A stretch of DNA of 64,000 bases from Geoalkalibacter ferrihydriticus DSM 17813 (GCF_000820505.1 NZ_JWJD01000004.1:32955-96954), one strand, 5' to 3'. Positions 27,663 through 37,289 are shown, counted from the first letter of the stretch. Notes: generated by a model not told the origin, from the sequence alone. Translations and numbers: made by a program.

Positions 27663-28541
27663 ATGAAGCTGATCCTCTCAGCAGGCAGCCTTCATACCCT
27701 GCCCCTGGAAAAAGTCTTTGAACTGGCCAGGGACACAGGTTTCGACGGCGTGGAAGTCATCATCAACTATGACTTCCAGTACCAGGACAATCTCGCCTAC
27801 GTTCGCGACCTGCAACAGATTCTGCCTATCGCCTCACTGCATGCGCCTTTTTTTGAGATCGACGGCTGGGGGAACAAGATGAATCAGCTCACCCGCACCG
27901 CCAATCTCGCCCTGGAGGCCGGCATTCCCTTGATCAACTTCCACCCGCCCTCGTGGATGGCGTTTGAGTGGCGGTTCTGGCGCTGGCTGAAAAAGATCCG
28001 TGATTTTCAAGAGCAAATCGGACACAACCAGGTGATCATCACGATGGAGAACATGCCCTGCACCGGCGCCTTCAAAAGCAATCCCTACTATCTCGGCCAG
28101 ACCCGAAAAATGATTGACTTTCTCAAACACCACAACCTGTTTCTGACTTTCGACACCGCCCACATGGGCACGTCAAAAGCCAACTTTCTAAGTGATTTTC
28201 ATCTTTTCTACGATTCGGGCATGATGCGCAACATTCATTTCTCCGACTACGGCTATGGAAGGGAACACTTGCTGCCCGGCCATGGCATTCTGCCCCTGAC
28301 CCGTTTTCTTAACCATCTGCGCGAAACCCAATACAATGAAGCGCTGGTACTCGAACTTACGCCACGAGAATTTCCGGAAGAAGAGGAGATGATTCGCGAG
28401 AGTCTGGCGGAAATTTTTTCCTACCTGTGCCAGGAAACCCGCCACCGGGTGCCGTTGCGCGATCAAGATCGCGCGGCTGCGGAGGGAGAGGATGAATTGG
28501 TTTCCGAAGAGAACCTCGGCGGGGAGCCGTTGGGGGTTTAG
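27663..28541 (+). CDS. Sugar-phosphate isomerase/epimerase-like TIM-barrel protein
   Basis: A 292-aa protein of the xylose-isomerase/AP endonuclease 2 superfamily. Metal-binding elements typical of the fold are FDGVEVI, SLHAPFFE, TMENMP, LTFDTAHMG and IHFSDYG, with Glu/His/Asp at the expected places. The substrate is not known. The ATG at 27663 (MKLILSAGSLH) has GGGGA upstream; a TTG two codons earlier is also in frame. It converges on the USP gene. Confidence 0.82.
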   Translation: MKLILSAGSLHTLPLEKVFELARDTGFDGVEVIINYDFQYQDNLAYVRDLQQILPIASLHAPFFEIDGWGNKMNQLTRTANLALEAGIPLINFHPPSWMAFEWRFWRWLKKIRDFQEQIGHNQVIITMENMPCTGAFKSNPYYLGQTRKMIDFLKHHNLFLTFDTAHMGTSKANFLSDFHLFYDSGMMRNIHFSDYGYGREHLLPGHGILPLTRFLNHLRETQYNEALVLELTPREFPEEEEMIRESLAEIFSYLCQETRHRVPLRDQDRAAAEGEDELVSEENLGGEPLGV

Positions 28542-28569
28542 TCGACACGGACTCGGTCGTATCGGCGGA

Positions 28570-29022
28570 CTAGCGGACGATATACACCGAACAGCGGGCG
28601 TGCAGGGCGACCTTGGTGGAAACGCTGCCGAGCAGAGCGCGCTTGACGCGCCCGGCCCCCGAGGAGCCGATGACGATGACCGAAATTTCTTCCTGCTCGG
28701 CGAAAGCGAGTATTTCTTCCGCCGCATCACCGTAAACCACGACGTTTTCAAGGGCCACTCCGGTTTCGGCGGCGACTTTTTCCACCACATAGAAAATGCG
28801 CTTGCGCTGCTCCTCCCAGCCGGGGCGCTCCGTGGGCGGAGGCGAGGGCATGAAATCGGTGAAGGATGGCGCGCGCGTCCCGGGAAGGACAATAATGGCG
28901 TAGATTTTGCTTCTGAAACGTGTTCCAGAAGCGACAGCCAGGCGCACGGCCTCCTCGGCCGCCTTGTCCGACTGGGGTGAGCCATCGATGGCCACCAGTA
29001 TCTTCTTGCTGAGATTAAGCAT
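28570..29022 (-). CDS. Universal stress protein (UspA-like)
   Basis: A 150-aa USP with N-terminal KILVAIDGSPQSDKAAEEAV, the GDAAEEILAFAEQE helix and the C-terminal ATP-binding loop VIGSSGAGRVKRALLGSVSTKV (G-2x-G-9x-G-[ST] form). It is an ATP-binding stress protein. ATG at 29022 has GGGGAG upstream. Confidence 0.92.
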   Translation of the reverse strand: MLNLSKKILVAIDGSPQSDKAAEEAVRLAVASGTRFRSKIYAIIVLPGTRAPSFTDFMPSPPPTERPGWEEQRKRIFYVVEKVAAETGVALENVVVYGDAAEEILAFAEQEEISVIVIGSSGAGRVKRALLGSVSTKVALHARCSVYIVR

Positions 29023-29134
29023 GTTTTCTCCCCGGTTGCGTACTGAAAGATCCGCAGTCAAAGGTAGCCAACCGGCGGGGTAAAGTCAACAACGGCACGG
29101 CGGCGGCCACAGAATTGTTTCATTATGCTTTGTG

Positions 29135-29163
29135 TTGACTTTCATAAAACAACATTTTATATT
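29135..29163 (+). promoter_or_regulatory. Distal promoter of the IclR gene
   Basis: TTGACT (29135-29140), a 17-base spacer and TATATT (29158-29163); both elements match five of six positions. It would give a leader of about 170 bases. Confidence 0.6.
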
Positions 29164-29255
29164 TCTTGTGTTTGTTCTACCTCAAAGTCGTGCTGAAACT
29201 CATCGCAAACACCTGTACGGCCGGGGTTTGCATGGTCGCGACCACGCATTGTTGC

Positions 29256-29283
29256 TTGACATATGGTGCATATTCTCTAAGAT
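29256..29283 (+). promoter_or_regulatory. Proximal promoter with embedded palindrome
   Basis: TTGACA (29256-29261), a 16-base spacer and TAAGAT (29278-29283). The spacer contains ATATG-gtg-CATAT (29261-29273), which could be an autoregulatory operator of the IclR protein. Confidence 0.6.
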
Positions 29284-29342
29284 GGTAAATCTTTTTATTT
29301 CCTTTGTCCGCGTAATCGATTCGAAAAAGGATCAAGACCACC

Positions 29343-30125
29343 ATGGCCAGAAAAGAGAAATCCGAATATATCATTCAGGCGGTCTCTCACGCCCTCGATC
29401 TGCTTGAGCAGTTTCACGACGATGTCGACGAACTGGGTGTCACAGAGCTGAGCAAACGGCTGAAGCTGCATAAAAACAACGTCTTCCGCCTGCTCGCCAC
29501 CCTTGAGTCGCGCGGCTACATCGAGCAGAACAAGGCCACCGAGAATTACCGCCTCGGGCTCAAGGCTCTCGAACTCGGACAGACGTTCATCAAGCAAATG
29601 GGGCTGTTGCGCCAGGCCAAGCCGATCCTGGAAAAAATCGTTGAGCAGTGCAACGAAACTGCCTATGTCGCCATTTTCAAGGAAGGCTTCATTGTTTATC
29701 TTGACGTGGTTGAAACCAATCTGACGGTGCGCGTGGTTTCACGCGTCGGATCGCGCATGCCGGCCTACTGCACCGCCGCGGGCAAGGTTCACCTCGCGCA
29801 CATGTCCGACGAAGAGGTCGACAGCCTATTGCCGACGCGTGAACTCAAGGCCTTCACGCCCAACACCATCAAGGATCGCGACACCTTGCACCAGCAGTTG
29901 CGCGAAGTTCTGGAAAAAGGCTACGCCATCGACGACGAGGAACTTGACCTCGGTGTGCGTTGCGTGGCCGCGCCCATTCGCGACTATACCCGCCGCATCG
30001 TCGGCGCCATCAGCGTATCGGGTCCGACCATGCGTCTTGGCGAGGAGCGCATCGCGCAGGAAATCGTGCCCCTGGTTCTCGAATCGGCGGAAGAGCTTTC
30101 CACCCGCCTGGGCTTTCATAAATAG
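29343..30125 (+). CDS. IclR-family transcriptional regulator
   Basis: A 260-aa regulator. It has a winged HTH (ISHALDLLEQF is preceded by a short tail; LGVTELSKRLKLHKNNVFRL is the recognition region; residues ~10-75) and an effector domain with the family signature ELDLGVRCVAAPIRD. The ATG follows the promoters. The nearest genes (esterase downstream, USP upstream) give no clear target. Confidence 0.93.
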   Translation: MARKEKSEYIIQAVSHALDLLEQFHDDVDELGVTELSKRLKLHKNNVFRLLATLESRGYIEQNKATENYRLGLKALELGQTFIKQMGLLRQAKPILEKIVEQCNETAYVAIFKEGFIVYLDVVETNLTVRVVSRVGSRMPAYCTAAGKVHLAHMSDEEVDSLLPTRELKAFTPNTIKDRDTLHQQLREVLEKGYAIDDEELDLGVRCVAAPIRDYTRRIVGAISVSGPTMRLGEERIAQEIVPLVLESAEELSTRLGFHK

Positions 30126-30153
30126 TCCCGGACCAACCAGCGTTCATACACCC

Positions 30154-30180
30154 AACGCCTCCTTGTTTCAAGGGGGCGTT
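30154..30180 (+). terminator. Hairpin terminator after IclR
   Basis: 12-base arms (30154-30165 and 30169-30180) with a T·G pair and a 3-base loop, but only a short T stretch after it. Confidence 0.6.
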
Positions 30181-30217
30181 GCTTTATCCGGATAACCGAC
30201 GGGGAGATGGCGGCACC

Positions 30218-31027
30218 GTGCAGAGCCTGATTGAGAGCGAAATCGCCCGCGCTCGCGCCGATGGCTGCACACGGCAGGAAAATCTACCGTTTGTGCTGGG
30301 CGACGGAGCGGCTCGTAACGCGGTGCTTCTGGTTCACGGTTTTTCCGGCTCGCCCTGGGAGATGCGGCCCTTGGGCACCTATCTGGCGGGACGCGGCTTT
30401 CTTGTCTACGGTTTGCGCCTACCCGGCCACGGTACAACACCCGAAGATCTCGCCGGAAAAACCATGGAAGAGTGGCTGGAGACAGTCGCCGCAGGCCTTC
30501 GCCGCCTCTTTGCCACAGGGACCTCAGTTTCGGGAGTGGGACAAAGTACCGGAGCGTTGCTGTTGCTGCTCGCCGCCTTGGAGCAGGCCCCTGCGGGGAT
30601 GGTGCTTTTGTCGCCCTTTCTCCAGGTGCGCCACCGCCTGGCCCCCGCAGCCGGCATTCTGCGCTTCTTCAAGACCTATCAGAACACCTCGGTCACCCCG
30701 CAGAACCTGCCCTTTTATTATGATCGGCGGCCTGTTGAAGGCATGCATCAGATCAACCGCATCACCCGTTGCCTGCGCCGCCGCCTGAAGCAGATCAAGA
30801 GCCCGACCCTGATCGTCAGCGCGCAGGGCGACCGAACAATCCTGGTGCCGAGCGCCATGAGGCTCTATCAAGAACTGGGCAGCGCCCATAAGGAATATCA
30901 TCTGTTCGGCCCCGAGGCTCCACATGTGCTCACCACTCCCGACAATCCCCGGCAGGGCGAAACCCTTACCCTGACGGCAAGCTTTCTGGCTGGTCTCTAC
31001 CGGCAGCAGACGTCGTCAATTTTCTGA
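30218..31027 (+). CDS. Alpha/beta hydrolase (carboxylesterase-like)
   Basis: A 269-aa hydrolase. It has an oxyanion-hole motif VLLVHGFSGSPWEMRPLG, the nucleophile elbow GQSTG, an Asp in SAQGDRTILVP and a His in EAPHVLTT, so the catalytic triad is complete. It resembles the esterase/lipase Est30 type (short monoacyl esters). GTG at 30218 has GGGGAG 11 bases upstream. Its 3' end overlaps the convergent coaE gene by 62 bases. Confidence 0.85.
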   Translation: MQSLIESEIARARADGCTRQENLPFVLGDGAARNAVLLVHGFSGSPWEMRPLGTYLAGRGFLVYGLRLPGHGTTPEDLAGKTMEEWLETVAAGLRRLFATGTSVSGVGQSTGALLLLLAALEQAPAGMVLLSPFLQVRHRLAPAAGILRFFKTYQNTSVTPQNLPFYYDRRPVEGMHQINRITRCLRRRLKQIKSPTLIVSAQGDRTILVPSAMRLYQELGSAHKEYHLFGPEAPHVLTTPDNPRQGETLTLTASFLAGLYRQQTSSIF

Positions 31028-31628
31028 ACAAGTCCCTGACCTGCACCTGGGTCTGAGCGGGGGAGCCCGAATTGTCGATGACATAATCGGCCCGCGCCAG
31101 CTTATCCTCCTGGGGCATCTGCGCAGCGATACGCAAGCGTGCGGCCGTTTCATCCAGGCCGTCGCGCGCCATCAGTCGGCACAACTGGACCTGAGGTGCG
31201 ACCTTGACCACCAGCACGGCGTCGACCCGCCTTTCAGCACCGACCTCAAACAACAACGGCGCCTCGTACACCACGAGCGGCGCCTGGGTGTGCCGCAGGC
31301 GCTCAAGATGCGCCTGCGCAAGCTGCGCAATAGCGGGATGCATTATGGCATTAAGATCGCGGCGCGCTTCTTCGTCGCCAAAAATAACGACCGCCAAAGC
31401 CTCCCGGTCAAGGCTGCCGTCCGCGGCTAGGATCCGGGGGCCGAAGCGCTCGCGCAATTGCCCCAGGACCGGCGAGCCCGGCAGCACAATCTCACGCGCC
31501 AGATCATCGGCACTGAGCGTCGCCGCACCCAGCTGCCGAAAGGCCTCGGTCACGCGGCTCTTACCTGAAGCGATGCCGCCGGTGATCCCCAACACCCGCA
31601 CTGACTCTGTGCCCTCTGGTCTTGCCAT
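30966..31628 (-). CDS. coaE: Dephospho-CoA kinase
   Basis: A 220-aa CoaE, the last enzyme of CoA synthesis. The P-loop is GITGGIASGKS; LSADDLAREIV, NAIMHPAI, VYEAPLLFE and YVIDNSG are all typical of the family. ATG at 31628 has AAGGGG upstream; the frame open further upstream is not coding. Convergent overlap with the esterase gene is unusual but both reading frames look real. Confidence 0.93.
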   Translation of the reverse strand: MARPEGTESVRVLGITGGIASGKSRVTEAFRQLGAATLSADDLAREIVLPGSPVLGQLRERFGPRILAADGSLDREALAVVIFGDEEARRDLNAIMHPAIAQLAQAHLERLRHTQAPLVVYEAPLLFEVGAERRVDAVLVVKVAPQVQLCRLMARDGLDETAARLRIAAQMPQEDKLARADYVIDNSGSPAQTQVQVRDLFRKLTTSAAGRDQPESLPSG

Positions 31629-31647
31629 TGTGCGCCCCTTCAGCCTA

Positions 31648-31676
31648 CCGACAGGCTTTTTTCCTTGTGATATAAT
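31648..31676 (+). promoter_or_regulatory. Extended -10 promoter for fadD
   Basis: TATAAT at 31671-31676 is preceded by TGA, the extended -10 form, with CCGACA at 31648-31653, 17 bases upstream. The fadD ATG is 88 bases downstream. Confidence 0.7.
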
Positions 31677-31763
31677 CAAGTTGGATACTTTGTAGCTGGT
31701 CAGCATGCAGCTGAATGGATCGCGACATCTTTTATCGAGACGATCAACCTCCCGGAGCCGCCC

Positions 31764-33581
31764 ATGAATGACACCATTGTTCGCATGGTTTTGAGCAATG
31801 CCGAGAAATGGTCCCAACAGCCGGCCCTGATGCATAAGGAACAAGGCACCTACCGCAACATCACCTGGCAGCAACTCGGCGAAGAAATTCATCGCTTCGG
31901 CCGCGCGCTGTTGGCGCTGGGCACCACGCCCGGCGCACGGGTGGCCATCATCGGCCCCAATTCACCGCGCTGGGCCTTTGTCGATCTGGGCTCCATGGCC
32001 TGCGGCGCAGCCACAGTTCCTGTTTACCACACCGAAGGACAAGACGCCATCGTCCACATCCTGGCCGACTCGGGAAGTCGAACCGTTTTTGTGCATTCGG
32101 CGCGCATCGGCGCCGAACTGTTACATCGACGGCACGAGTTGCCGGAACTCAAACAGCTTGTTTTCCTTGCGCCCGAGCTGAGTCATCCCGGGATCCTGTC
32201 CCTTGAAGAATTTCTTTCCGGCGGGGACAAGATTCCACCCCGGCAGCTGGAAAGCACCTTAGCCGCGGGCAAACCGCGGGATCTCGCCACTCTGGTTTAC
32301 ACCAGCGGCACGACAGGCGCGCCCAAGGGCGTGATGCTCAGTCATGCCAACATCCTGTCCAACATTCAAGACGTGGCATCGTTGTTCCCCATCGGCCCCA
32401 GCGACATCTGTCTGTCTTTCCTGCCCCTGTCCCACGTTTTCGAGCGGGTCGACGGTTACTATTTCATGCTCTACCGGGGCGTCACCATCGCCTACGCCGA
32501 GAGCATCGAGGCGGTGCCGGTCAATCTCGCCGAGATTCACCCAACGATCATGATCAGTGTGCCGCGTCTTTACGAAAAGATGTTCGCCCGTATCATGGAA
32601 CGGGTTCTCTCCGGCCCCTGGCTGCGCAAGCAGATCTTCTTCGGAGCGCTCAAAGCCGGACGTTCCGGAGCCGCCCTGCGCCTCGCCGGAAAAGAACCAG
32701 GGGCGCCCTTGGCCCTGCTTCTCAAGTTGGCCGACCGGGCGGTGTTTTCCAAGTTGCGCGATCACCTTGGTGGCCAGTTGCGCTTTTTCGTTTCGGGCGG
32801 CGCACCGCTGAGCGTCGATATCGCTGAATTTTTCCTGGCAGCGGGGATCGACATTTACGAAGGTTACGGCCTGACGGAATCGGCCGGCGGCATCACCGTC
32901 AACACTCCTGACGCGCGTCGCCTCGGCACCGTCGGCCGACCCTTTGCCAGCATCGAGGTGCGCATTGCCGAGGATGGTGAAATTCTGCTGCGCGGCCCAG
33001 TTATTTTCCAAGGGTACTGGCAGCGCCCCGAGGACACCAGCGCGGCCTTCGACGACGGCTGGTTCAAAACCGGCGACAACGGCGAATTCGACGCTGATGG
33101 ATTTCTGCGCATCGTTGACCGCAAAAAAGATATCATCATCACCGCCAGCGGTGAAAACATTGCTCCACAGAACATCGAAAACCATCTAAAAACAGATAAA
33201 TTCATCGCCAACGCCATGATCTACGGCGACCGCAAGCCCTACCTGACCGCGTTGCTTGTTCCCAACCTCGACAACCTGGAAAAATTTGCGCGGGAACAAA
33301 AACTCGATTTTCTCGACCATTGCGACCTGGTCAATCACCCCCAGGTGCTCTCCCTGGTGCGCAGCCGCGTCGACCGCTTGCAAAAGGACATGGCATCCTT
33401 TCAGCGCATTAAGCGCTTCACCTTGCTGGCGCAGGATTTCAGCAAGGAGGAAATCACCCCCACCATGAAGCTCAAACGTCAGGTGGTCACCGACCACTAT
33501 GCAGACATTCTTGAGGGAATGTACGCCGCCAAGGACCATGGTGTGCATGACAGCGGGTTCTGCCAGGTCGAAAACACCTGA
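31764..33581 (+). CDS. fadD: Long-chain acyl-CoA synthetase (AMP-binding)
   Basis: A 605-aa AMP-forming acyl-CoA ligase. The AMP motif is LVYTSGTTGAPKGVMLSH, the fatty-acid/AMP region GYGLTESAGG, and the C-terminal hinge GWFKTGDNGEF and VDRKKDIII. It activates fatty acids by adenylation and thioester formation at the membrane. CCCGGAG precedes the ATG. It is followed by a weak GC hairpin (33610-33633) and then the HEAT/HD-GYP pair. Confidence 0.92.
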   Translation: MNDTIVRMVLSNAEKWSQQPALMHKEQGTYRNITWQQLGEEIHRFGRALLALGTTPGARVAIIGPNSPRWAFVDLGSMACGAATVPVYHTEGQDAIVHILADSGSRTVFVHSARIGAELLHRRHELPELKQLVFLAPELSHPGILSLEEFLSGGDKIPPRQLESTLAAGKPRDLATLVYTSGTTGAPKGVMLSHANILSNIQDVASLFPIGPSDICLSFLPLSHVFERVDGYYFMLYRGVTIAYAESIEAVPVNLAEIHPTIMISVPRLYEKMFARIMERVLSGPWLRKQIFFGALKAGRSGAALRLAGKEPGAPLALLLKLADRAVFSKLRDHLGGQLRFFVSGGAPLSVDIAEFFLAAGIDIYEGYGLTESAGGITVNTPDARRLGTVGRPFASIEVRIAEDGEILLRGPVIFQGYWQRPEDTSAAFDDGWFKTGDNGEFDADGFLRIVDRKKDIIITASGENIAPQNIENHLKTDKFIANAMIYGDRKPYLTALLVPNLDNLEKFAREQKLDFLDHCDLVNHPQVLSLVRSRVDRLQKDMASFQRIKRFTLLAQDFSKEEITPTMKLKRQVVTDHYADILEGMYAAKDHGVHDSGFCQVENT

Positions 33582-33718
33582 GCGGGAGAAAAGATCCTTA
33601 TACAAACCCGCCCGCGCAGGTCCCCGCGCGGGCTTTACAAATACCGGTTCCGCGGCTATTTTAAAGGGGCTCGACCCTCCCCCGGCAGTGCTGAGGCAAG
33701 AAAGGAACCACACCTTCG

Positions 33719-35350
33719 GTGAGCACTTCGTCAACAGATCCAGCGCACCTTGAAGAAACCTTACGCAACCTGGGCATCGTCATCAGGGCGGTGAACCTCT
33801 ACCCGCCCCACCATCCGGCCCGAGCCCAGGCTGTTGATGCGGCGTGCGCGCGTTTTGCCCAGGCACTCGCGGGCCATGAACATCTAGATATTCAGGTCCG
33901 TAAAGACCATTTCGAACACCGGGCTCAAGCCATCGCTCCCGGCAACCAGGCGCTCAAGAAACTTGCCCGCCGGCTTTTCGAGCGGCGCGTCGAAATGTTG
34001 ATCGTCCTGCCTGACCTCAACCCCCGTGATCTTGAGGAATGGGCCGGCCTTATCGCCTTCGAGCCCGAAGAGATCTTGCGCCGCGGCGGTCTACCGAAAT
34101 TAATGCAAGGGGCAAACATTACCACGCTCTGGGTCAACGAATCGGATTTCGCCCGCATCCTCTCCCTGCGCCGGAAGCTGGAAGAGCAGGCCACCGAGGA
34201 AGAAGCACCTTCCGCCAACGGACAGGAGACGGATGAGGAAGCTGAGCATGCCGAGGCGCTGCTGGAAAATCTTGCCGCGCTGATGGCTGCCGAGGCCTCT
34301 TCGCAGTCGGCCGCCAAGGCACAAGGCCCGGAGGAGATACTGGCACGCATGGAGGAAGAGGCCAGCGACGAAAACTATCGCGTGCTCTTGCGTGAAATGG
34401 TGGACGCGCTCTGGAGAATTGATCCCTATGACGAATTTCCGCGTCTTTCGGCCTGCCTGCGTGCGTTGGGCCGCAAATGTCGCGATCCACGCTTGAGCGA
34501 AACCCGCCGCGATGCCTGCCGCCGCGCCCTGGAGGATCTGGTCGATGAAGACTTGCGGCAGGGCCTGATTCAGGAAATGTGCCGCCAGGATACGACCCAC
34601 GACAACTCAATCCAGGTACAGAACTTGCTGCTTCTTCTTGGCGAGCCGGCCGCCGAAACCCTTGCCGCCCAACTGGCGCAGGAGCCCGAGGCCCACGCGC
34701 GCAAAATTTTGGCTCAGACTCTGGCACGTTTTGCCGCAGCGGCCTTGCCTGCCCTGACCCGATTACTCCACGACGATCGCTGGTATGTCGTGCGTAACGC
34801 CTTGGCGATCATCGGCGAAATCCGCGACCCCACTCAGGTCGGGAATTTGGCGGTATTTCTCGGTCATTCCGATGTGCGCGTGCGTCGCGAGGCGATTCGC
34901 GCCCTGACCCGCGTCGGCACACCACAGGCCATGGATGTCTTGCTGGTAGCGGTGGAAGAGGGCAACGAGGATCTGCAACGCCAGGCCCTGCTGTTTCTCG
35001 GCGCACTCAAACAACGCGCGGCCCTGCCGCACCTGCTGCGCTTTGCCACCCGGCGTGATCCCCTGATGCGGCGCGCCGAGCTGACGCGCGGTGCGGTGCG
35101 TGCGTTAGGAGAAATCGGGGACGCAGAGGCGGTGCCTGCGCTGATCACACTTCTCAACCGTCGCAAGCGCCTGCGCCGCAGGCGTTACCAGGACATTCAG
35201 GAGGAAGCAGCCCTGGCCCTCGCCCGCATCGGCAGTGACGAAGCTCTGGCGGCACTGGCAGCGACCATGGAACAGAACAACGGCAGGCTGGCCCAGACCG
35301 CCGCGCGTGCGCTTCAGGAAAGGACACAGACCGGCGACCATGGACATTGA
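33719..35350 (+). CDS. HEAT-repeat protein
   Basis: A 543-aa cytoplasmic protein. Residues ~1-110 form an N-terminal module (LGIVIRAVNLYPPHHPARAQ) that also begins the next gene product. A Glu/Ala-rich linker (~150-210) precedes alpha-helical HEAT-like repeats from ~290 to the end (RWYVVRNALAIIGEIRD; HSDVRVRREAIRALTRVGT; GAVRALGEIGDAEAVPALI). HEAT arrays mediate protein contacts. The GTG at 33719 has AAAGGA upstream. It overlaps the HD-GYP gene by 11 bases. Confidence 0.82.
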   Translation: MSTSSTDPAHLEETLRNLGIVIRAVNLYPPHHPARAQAVDAACARFAQALAGHEHLDIQVRKDHFEHRAQAIAPGNQALKKLARRLFERRVEMLIVLPDLNPRDLEEWAGLIAFEPEEILRRGGLPKLMQGANITTLWVNESDFARILSLRRKLEEQATEEEAPSANGQETDEEAEHAEALLENLAALMAAEASSQSAAKAQGPEEILARMEEEASDENYRVLLREMVDALWRIDPYDEFPRLSACLRALGRKCRDPRLSETRRDACRRALEDLVDEDLRQGLIQEMCRQDTTHDNSIQVQNLLLLLGEPAAETLAAQLAQEPEAHARKILAQTLARFAAAALPALTRLLHDDRWYVVRNALAIIGEIRDPTQVGNLAVFLGHSDVRVRREAIRALTRVGTPQAMDVLLVAVEEGNEDLQRQALLFLGALKQRAALPHLLRFATRRDPLMRRAELTRGAVRALGEIGDAEAVPALITLLNRRKRLRRRRYQDIQEEAALALARIGSDEALAALAATMEQNNGRLAQTAARALQERTQTGDHGH

Positions 35351-36650
35351 AGCTCTGAAAAAATTTGTTCAAACCTTGGCCGGAGCAGCCCAAAGTATCC
35401 GCCTCTACCCTCCCCAACATCCTCTGGTCACCCGTCAATTGCAGATCTGCGCGGGCAATCTGGCCATGCTCTTCGAAGAAAAAAGCGCCCTGCGGCTCGG
35501 TCTGGCCGACGGCATCCTATTCTGCGATGAGTACCTGTTCAGAGAATCAAATCCGGCCCTGGCCGAAATGACGCGACTACTCCAAGCCCTGGAACTCGAG
35601 GGGCTGGAGTTGCGCGCCGGAATCCAGCCTGAGGAATTCACGGAGTTTTTCACCCTGGTCAATCAGGGTGGATGGCAGGCGCGCGGCCTTGAGCAGACCC
35701 TTGAGGCGCAGGGCATTCACCACATTATTCCCCTGCGCAAGGAAGACGAGCCGCGCAAGATCTTTCGTCGGGCCCTCGCCGTTGCCGAACATATCTGCCA
35801 GGATGTCACCCTCGGCCGCACCCCGGCGACGGATGACGCCGCCGCGGCGGTGCGCGACATGGTCAGATCGACCCTGAGCAATCCCCACGCCTTGACGGCT
35901 TTATCCCTCATCAAGGATTACGACAATTACACCTTCCAGCACTCGGTGAACGTAGCGGTCATTGCCATCGCCGTGGGCCGCGCCTGCGGAGCCAGCGAGT
36001 TGGAATTACATATTCTGGGCCTCGGCGGCCTGCTACACGATCTGGGCAAGCTCAAAGTCGATATCGGCATTATCAACAAACCCGGCCGCCTGACCGACGA
36101 GGAATTTGAAGCGATCAAAAAACACCCCCGCCTCGGAGCGGGGATTGTTGAACAAATGCAGGGTATTCCACAGGAAGTTATCGACATCGTGGGCGGCCAC
36201 CACCTGCATTTCAACCGCAAGGGTTATCCCGCTGACCTGGTCGGTCGCCCCCTGTCACGCCTGGTCGACATGGCGGCCGTCGCCGACGCCTTCGACGCCA
36301 TGACCACCCTGCGCGCCTACCGGCGACCGGTCAGCCCCCGTCAAGCCGCCCAGGAAATGCGTCGGGCGTCGGGGACACTGCTGCACCCCGAGTTCCTCGA
36401 AAAATTTCTCCGATTCCTCGGGCCGTATCCCGTCGGCACCGCCGTGCGCCTGCGCAGCGGTGAAATCGCCCTGGTCACGCTTATCGCCGGCGAGGAACGT
36501 CAGGATCTGCGTCTCAAAGTTCTGTTCGCAGCCTCTGGCGCACACCTTGAGAGACCTTATTTTATCGACCTACCCGAGGAAAACCTCGATCAAATCGTTG
36601 GTGAGGTTGACCCTTTCCTCCTCAACATCGATCTCGATCAGCATCTCTGA
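35340..36650 (+). CDS. HD-GYP domain protein
   Basis: A 436-aa protein with the same N-terminal module as the HEAT protein (LAGAAQSIRLYPPQHPLVTR), then an HD-GYP domain from ~200: LLHDLGKLKVD (HD), HPRLGAGIVEQM and HHLHFNRKGYPADL (GYP). HD-GYP proteins hydrolyse cyclic di-GMP; motif residues look complete. There is no receiver domain. ATG at 35340 lies within the end of the HEAT gene. Confidence 0.87.
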   Translation: MDIEALKKFVQTLAGAAQSIRLYPPQHPLVTRQLQICAGNLAMLFEEKSALRLGLADGILFCDEYLFRESNPALAEMTRLLQALELEGLELRAGIQPEEFTEFFTLVNQGGWQARGLEQTLEAQGIHHIIPLRKEDEPRKIFRRALAVAEHICQDVTLGRTPATDDAAAAVRDMVRSTLSNPHALTALSLIKDYDNYTFQHSVNVAVIAIAVGRACGASELELHILGLGGLLHDLGKLKVDIGIINKPGRLTDEEFEAIKKHPRLGAGIVEQMQGIPQEVIDIVGGHHLHFNRKGYPADLVGRPLSRLVDMAAVADAFDAMTTLRAYRRPVSPRQAAQEMRRASGTLLHPEFLEKFLRFLGPYPVGTAVRLRSGEIALVTLIAGEERQDLRLKVLFAASGAHLERPYFIDLPEENLDQIVGEVDPFLLNIDLDQHL

Positions 36651-36710
36651 GGATGGTATCTAACCCCGTGCCAGGCACCCTCTTCGGTGCGACCCATTTT
36701 TTCGCCCCTG

Positions 36711-37289
36711 TCAGGGTTCATCTTTGATTTCCAACCGTCCCAGGGCGACGGCGGCGGCGCGACGCACCGGCGCGCGACTGTCACGCAACAAAGCCAGCAA
36801 GTATTTTTCACTTTCAGCGGCCCCGATGCTCCCAAGGGAAGTGGCCGCCGCCGCAACCACTCCGCTGTCCTCATCCCTGAGCACTGCCGCCAGGTAGGGC
36901 ACCAGGCGCGCATCGCGAAAGGCGCCGAGGACTTCGGCGGCATACATGCGCACCGCCGCCTCGGGGTCGCGCAAGCGTTTGGCCAATTCGGGCAAAGCCC
37001 GGGCCTCGGCGCGCGCGCCCAGCACCTGCACCGCAGCGGCGCGCACGTCGGGATCCGGGTCCTCGAGCAGCCTGAGCAAGGCCTCCGGCACACCGGGGGC
37101 ACGGACCTTTTCCAGGGCGAACAAGCAGTGGATGCGGTGACCACGATCCGCCACAGCAAGTCCTCCGAGCAACTGCTGCAGATGCAGCAGCGGTTCCAGC
37201 GCCTCAAGGGATGCCGCCGCTGCGATGCGCACCTGCGGATCACCATCTTCCAAAGCCGCCATCAAGGCCTTGCGCCGTGTTTCCAGCAT
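36711..37289 (-). CDS. Small HEAT-repeat protein
   Basis: A 192-aa protein made of about five helical HEAT/PBS-type repeats (DGDPQVRIAAAASLEAL; DPDPDVRAAAVQVLGAR; DPEAAVRMYAAEVLGAF; DEDSGVVAAAATSLGSIG; DSRAPVRRAAAVALGRL). It is the last gene of the minus-strand signalling operon, 12 bases after the preceding one, and probably a scaffold. The Shine-Dalgarno is weak. Confidence 0.8.
   Translation of the reverse strand: MLETRRKALMAALEDGDPQVRIAAAASLEALEPLLHLQQLLGGLAVADRGHRIHCLFALEKVRAPGVPEALLRLLEDPDPDVRAAAVQVLGARAEARALPELAKRLRDPEAAVRMYAAEVLGAFRDARLVPYLAAVLRDEDSGVVAAAATSLGSIGAAESEKYLLALLRDSRAPVRRAAAVALGRLEIKDEP

Larger units (their letters stand above)
29023..29342. other. Intergenic region upstream of IclR
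   Basis: About 320 AT-rich bases. It holds two plus-strand promoters, at 29135-29163 and 29256-29283, and a small palindrome at 29261-29273. No gene is seen. Confidence 0.6.
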
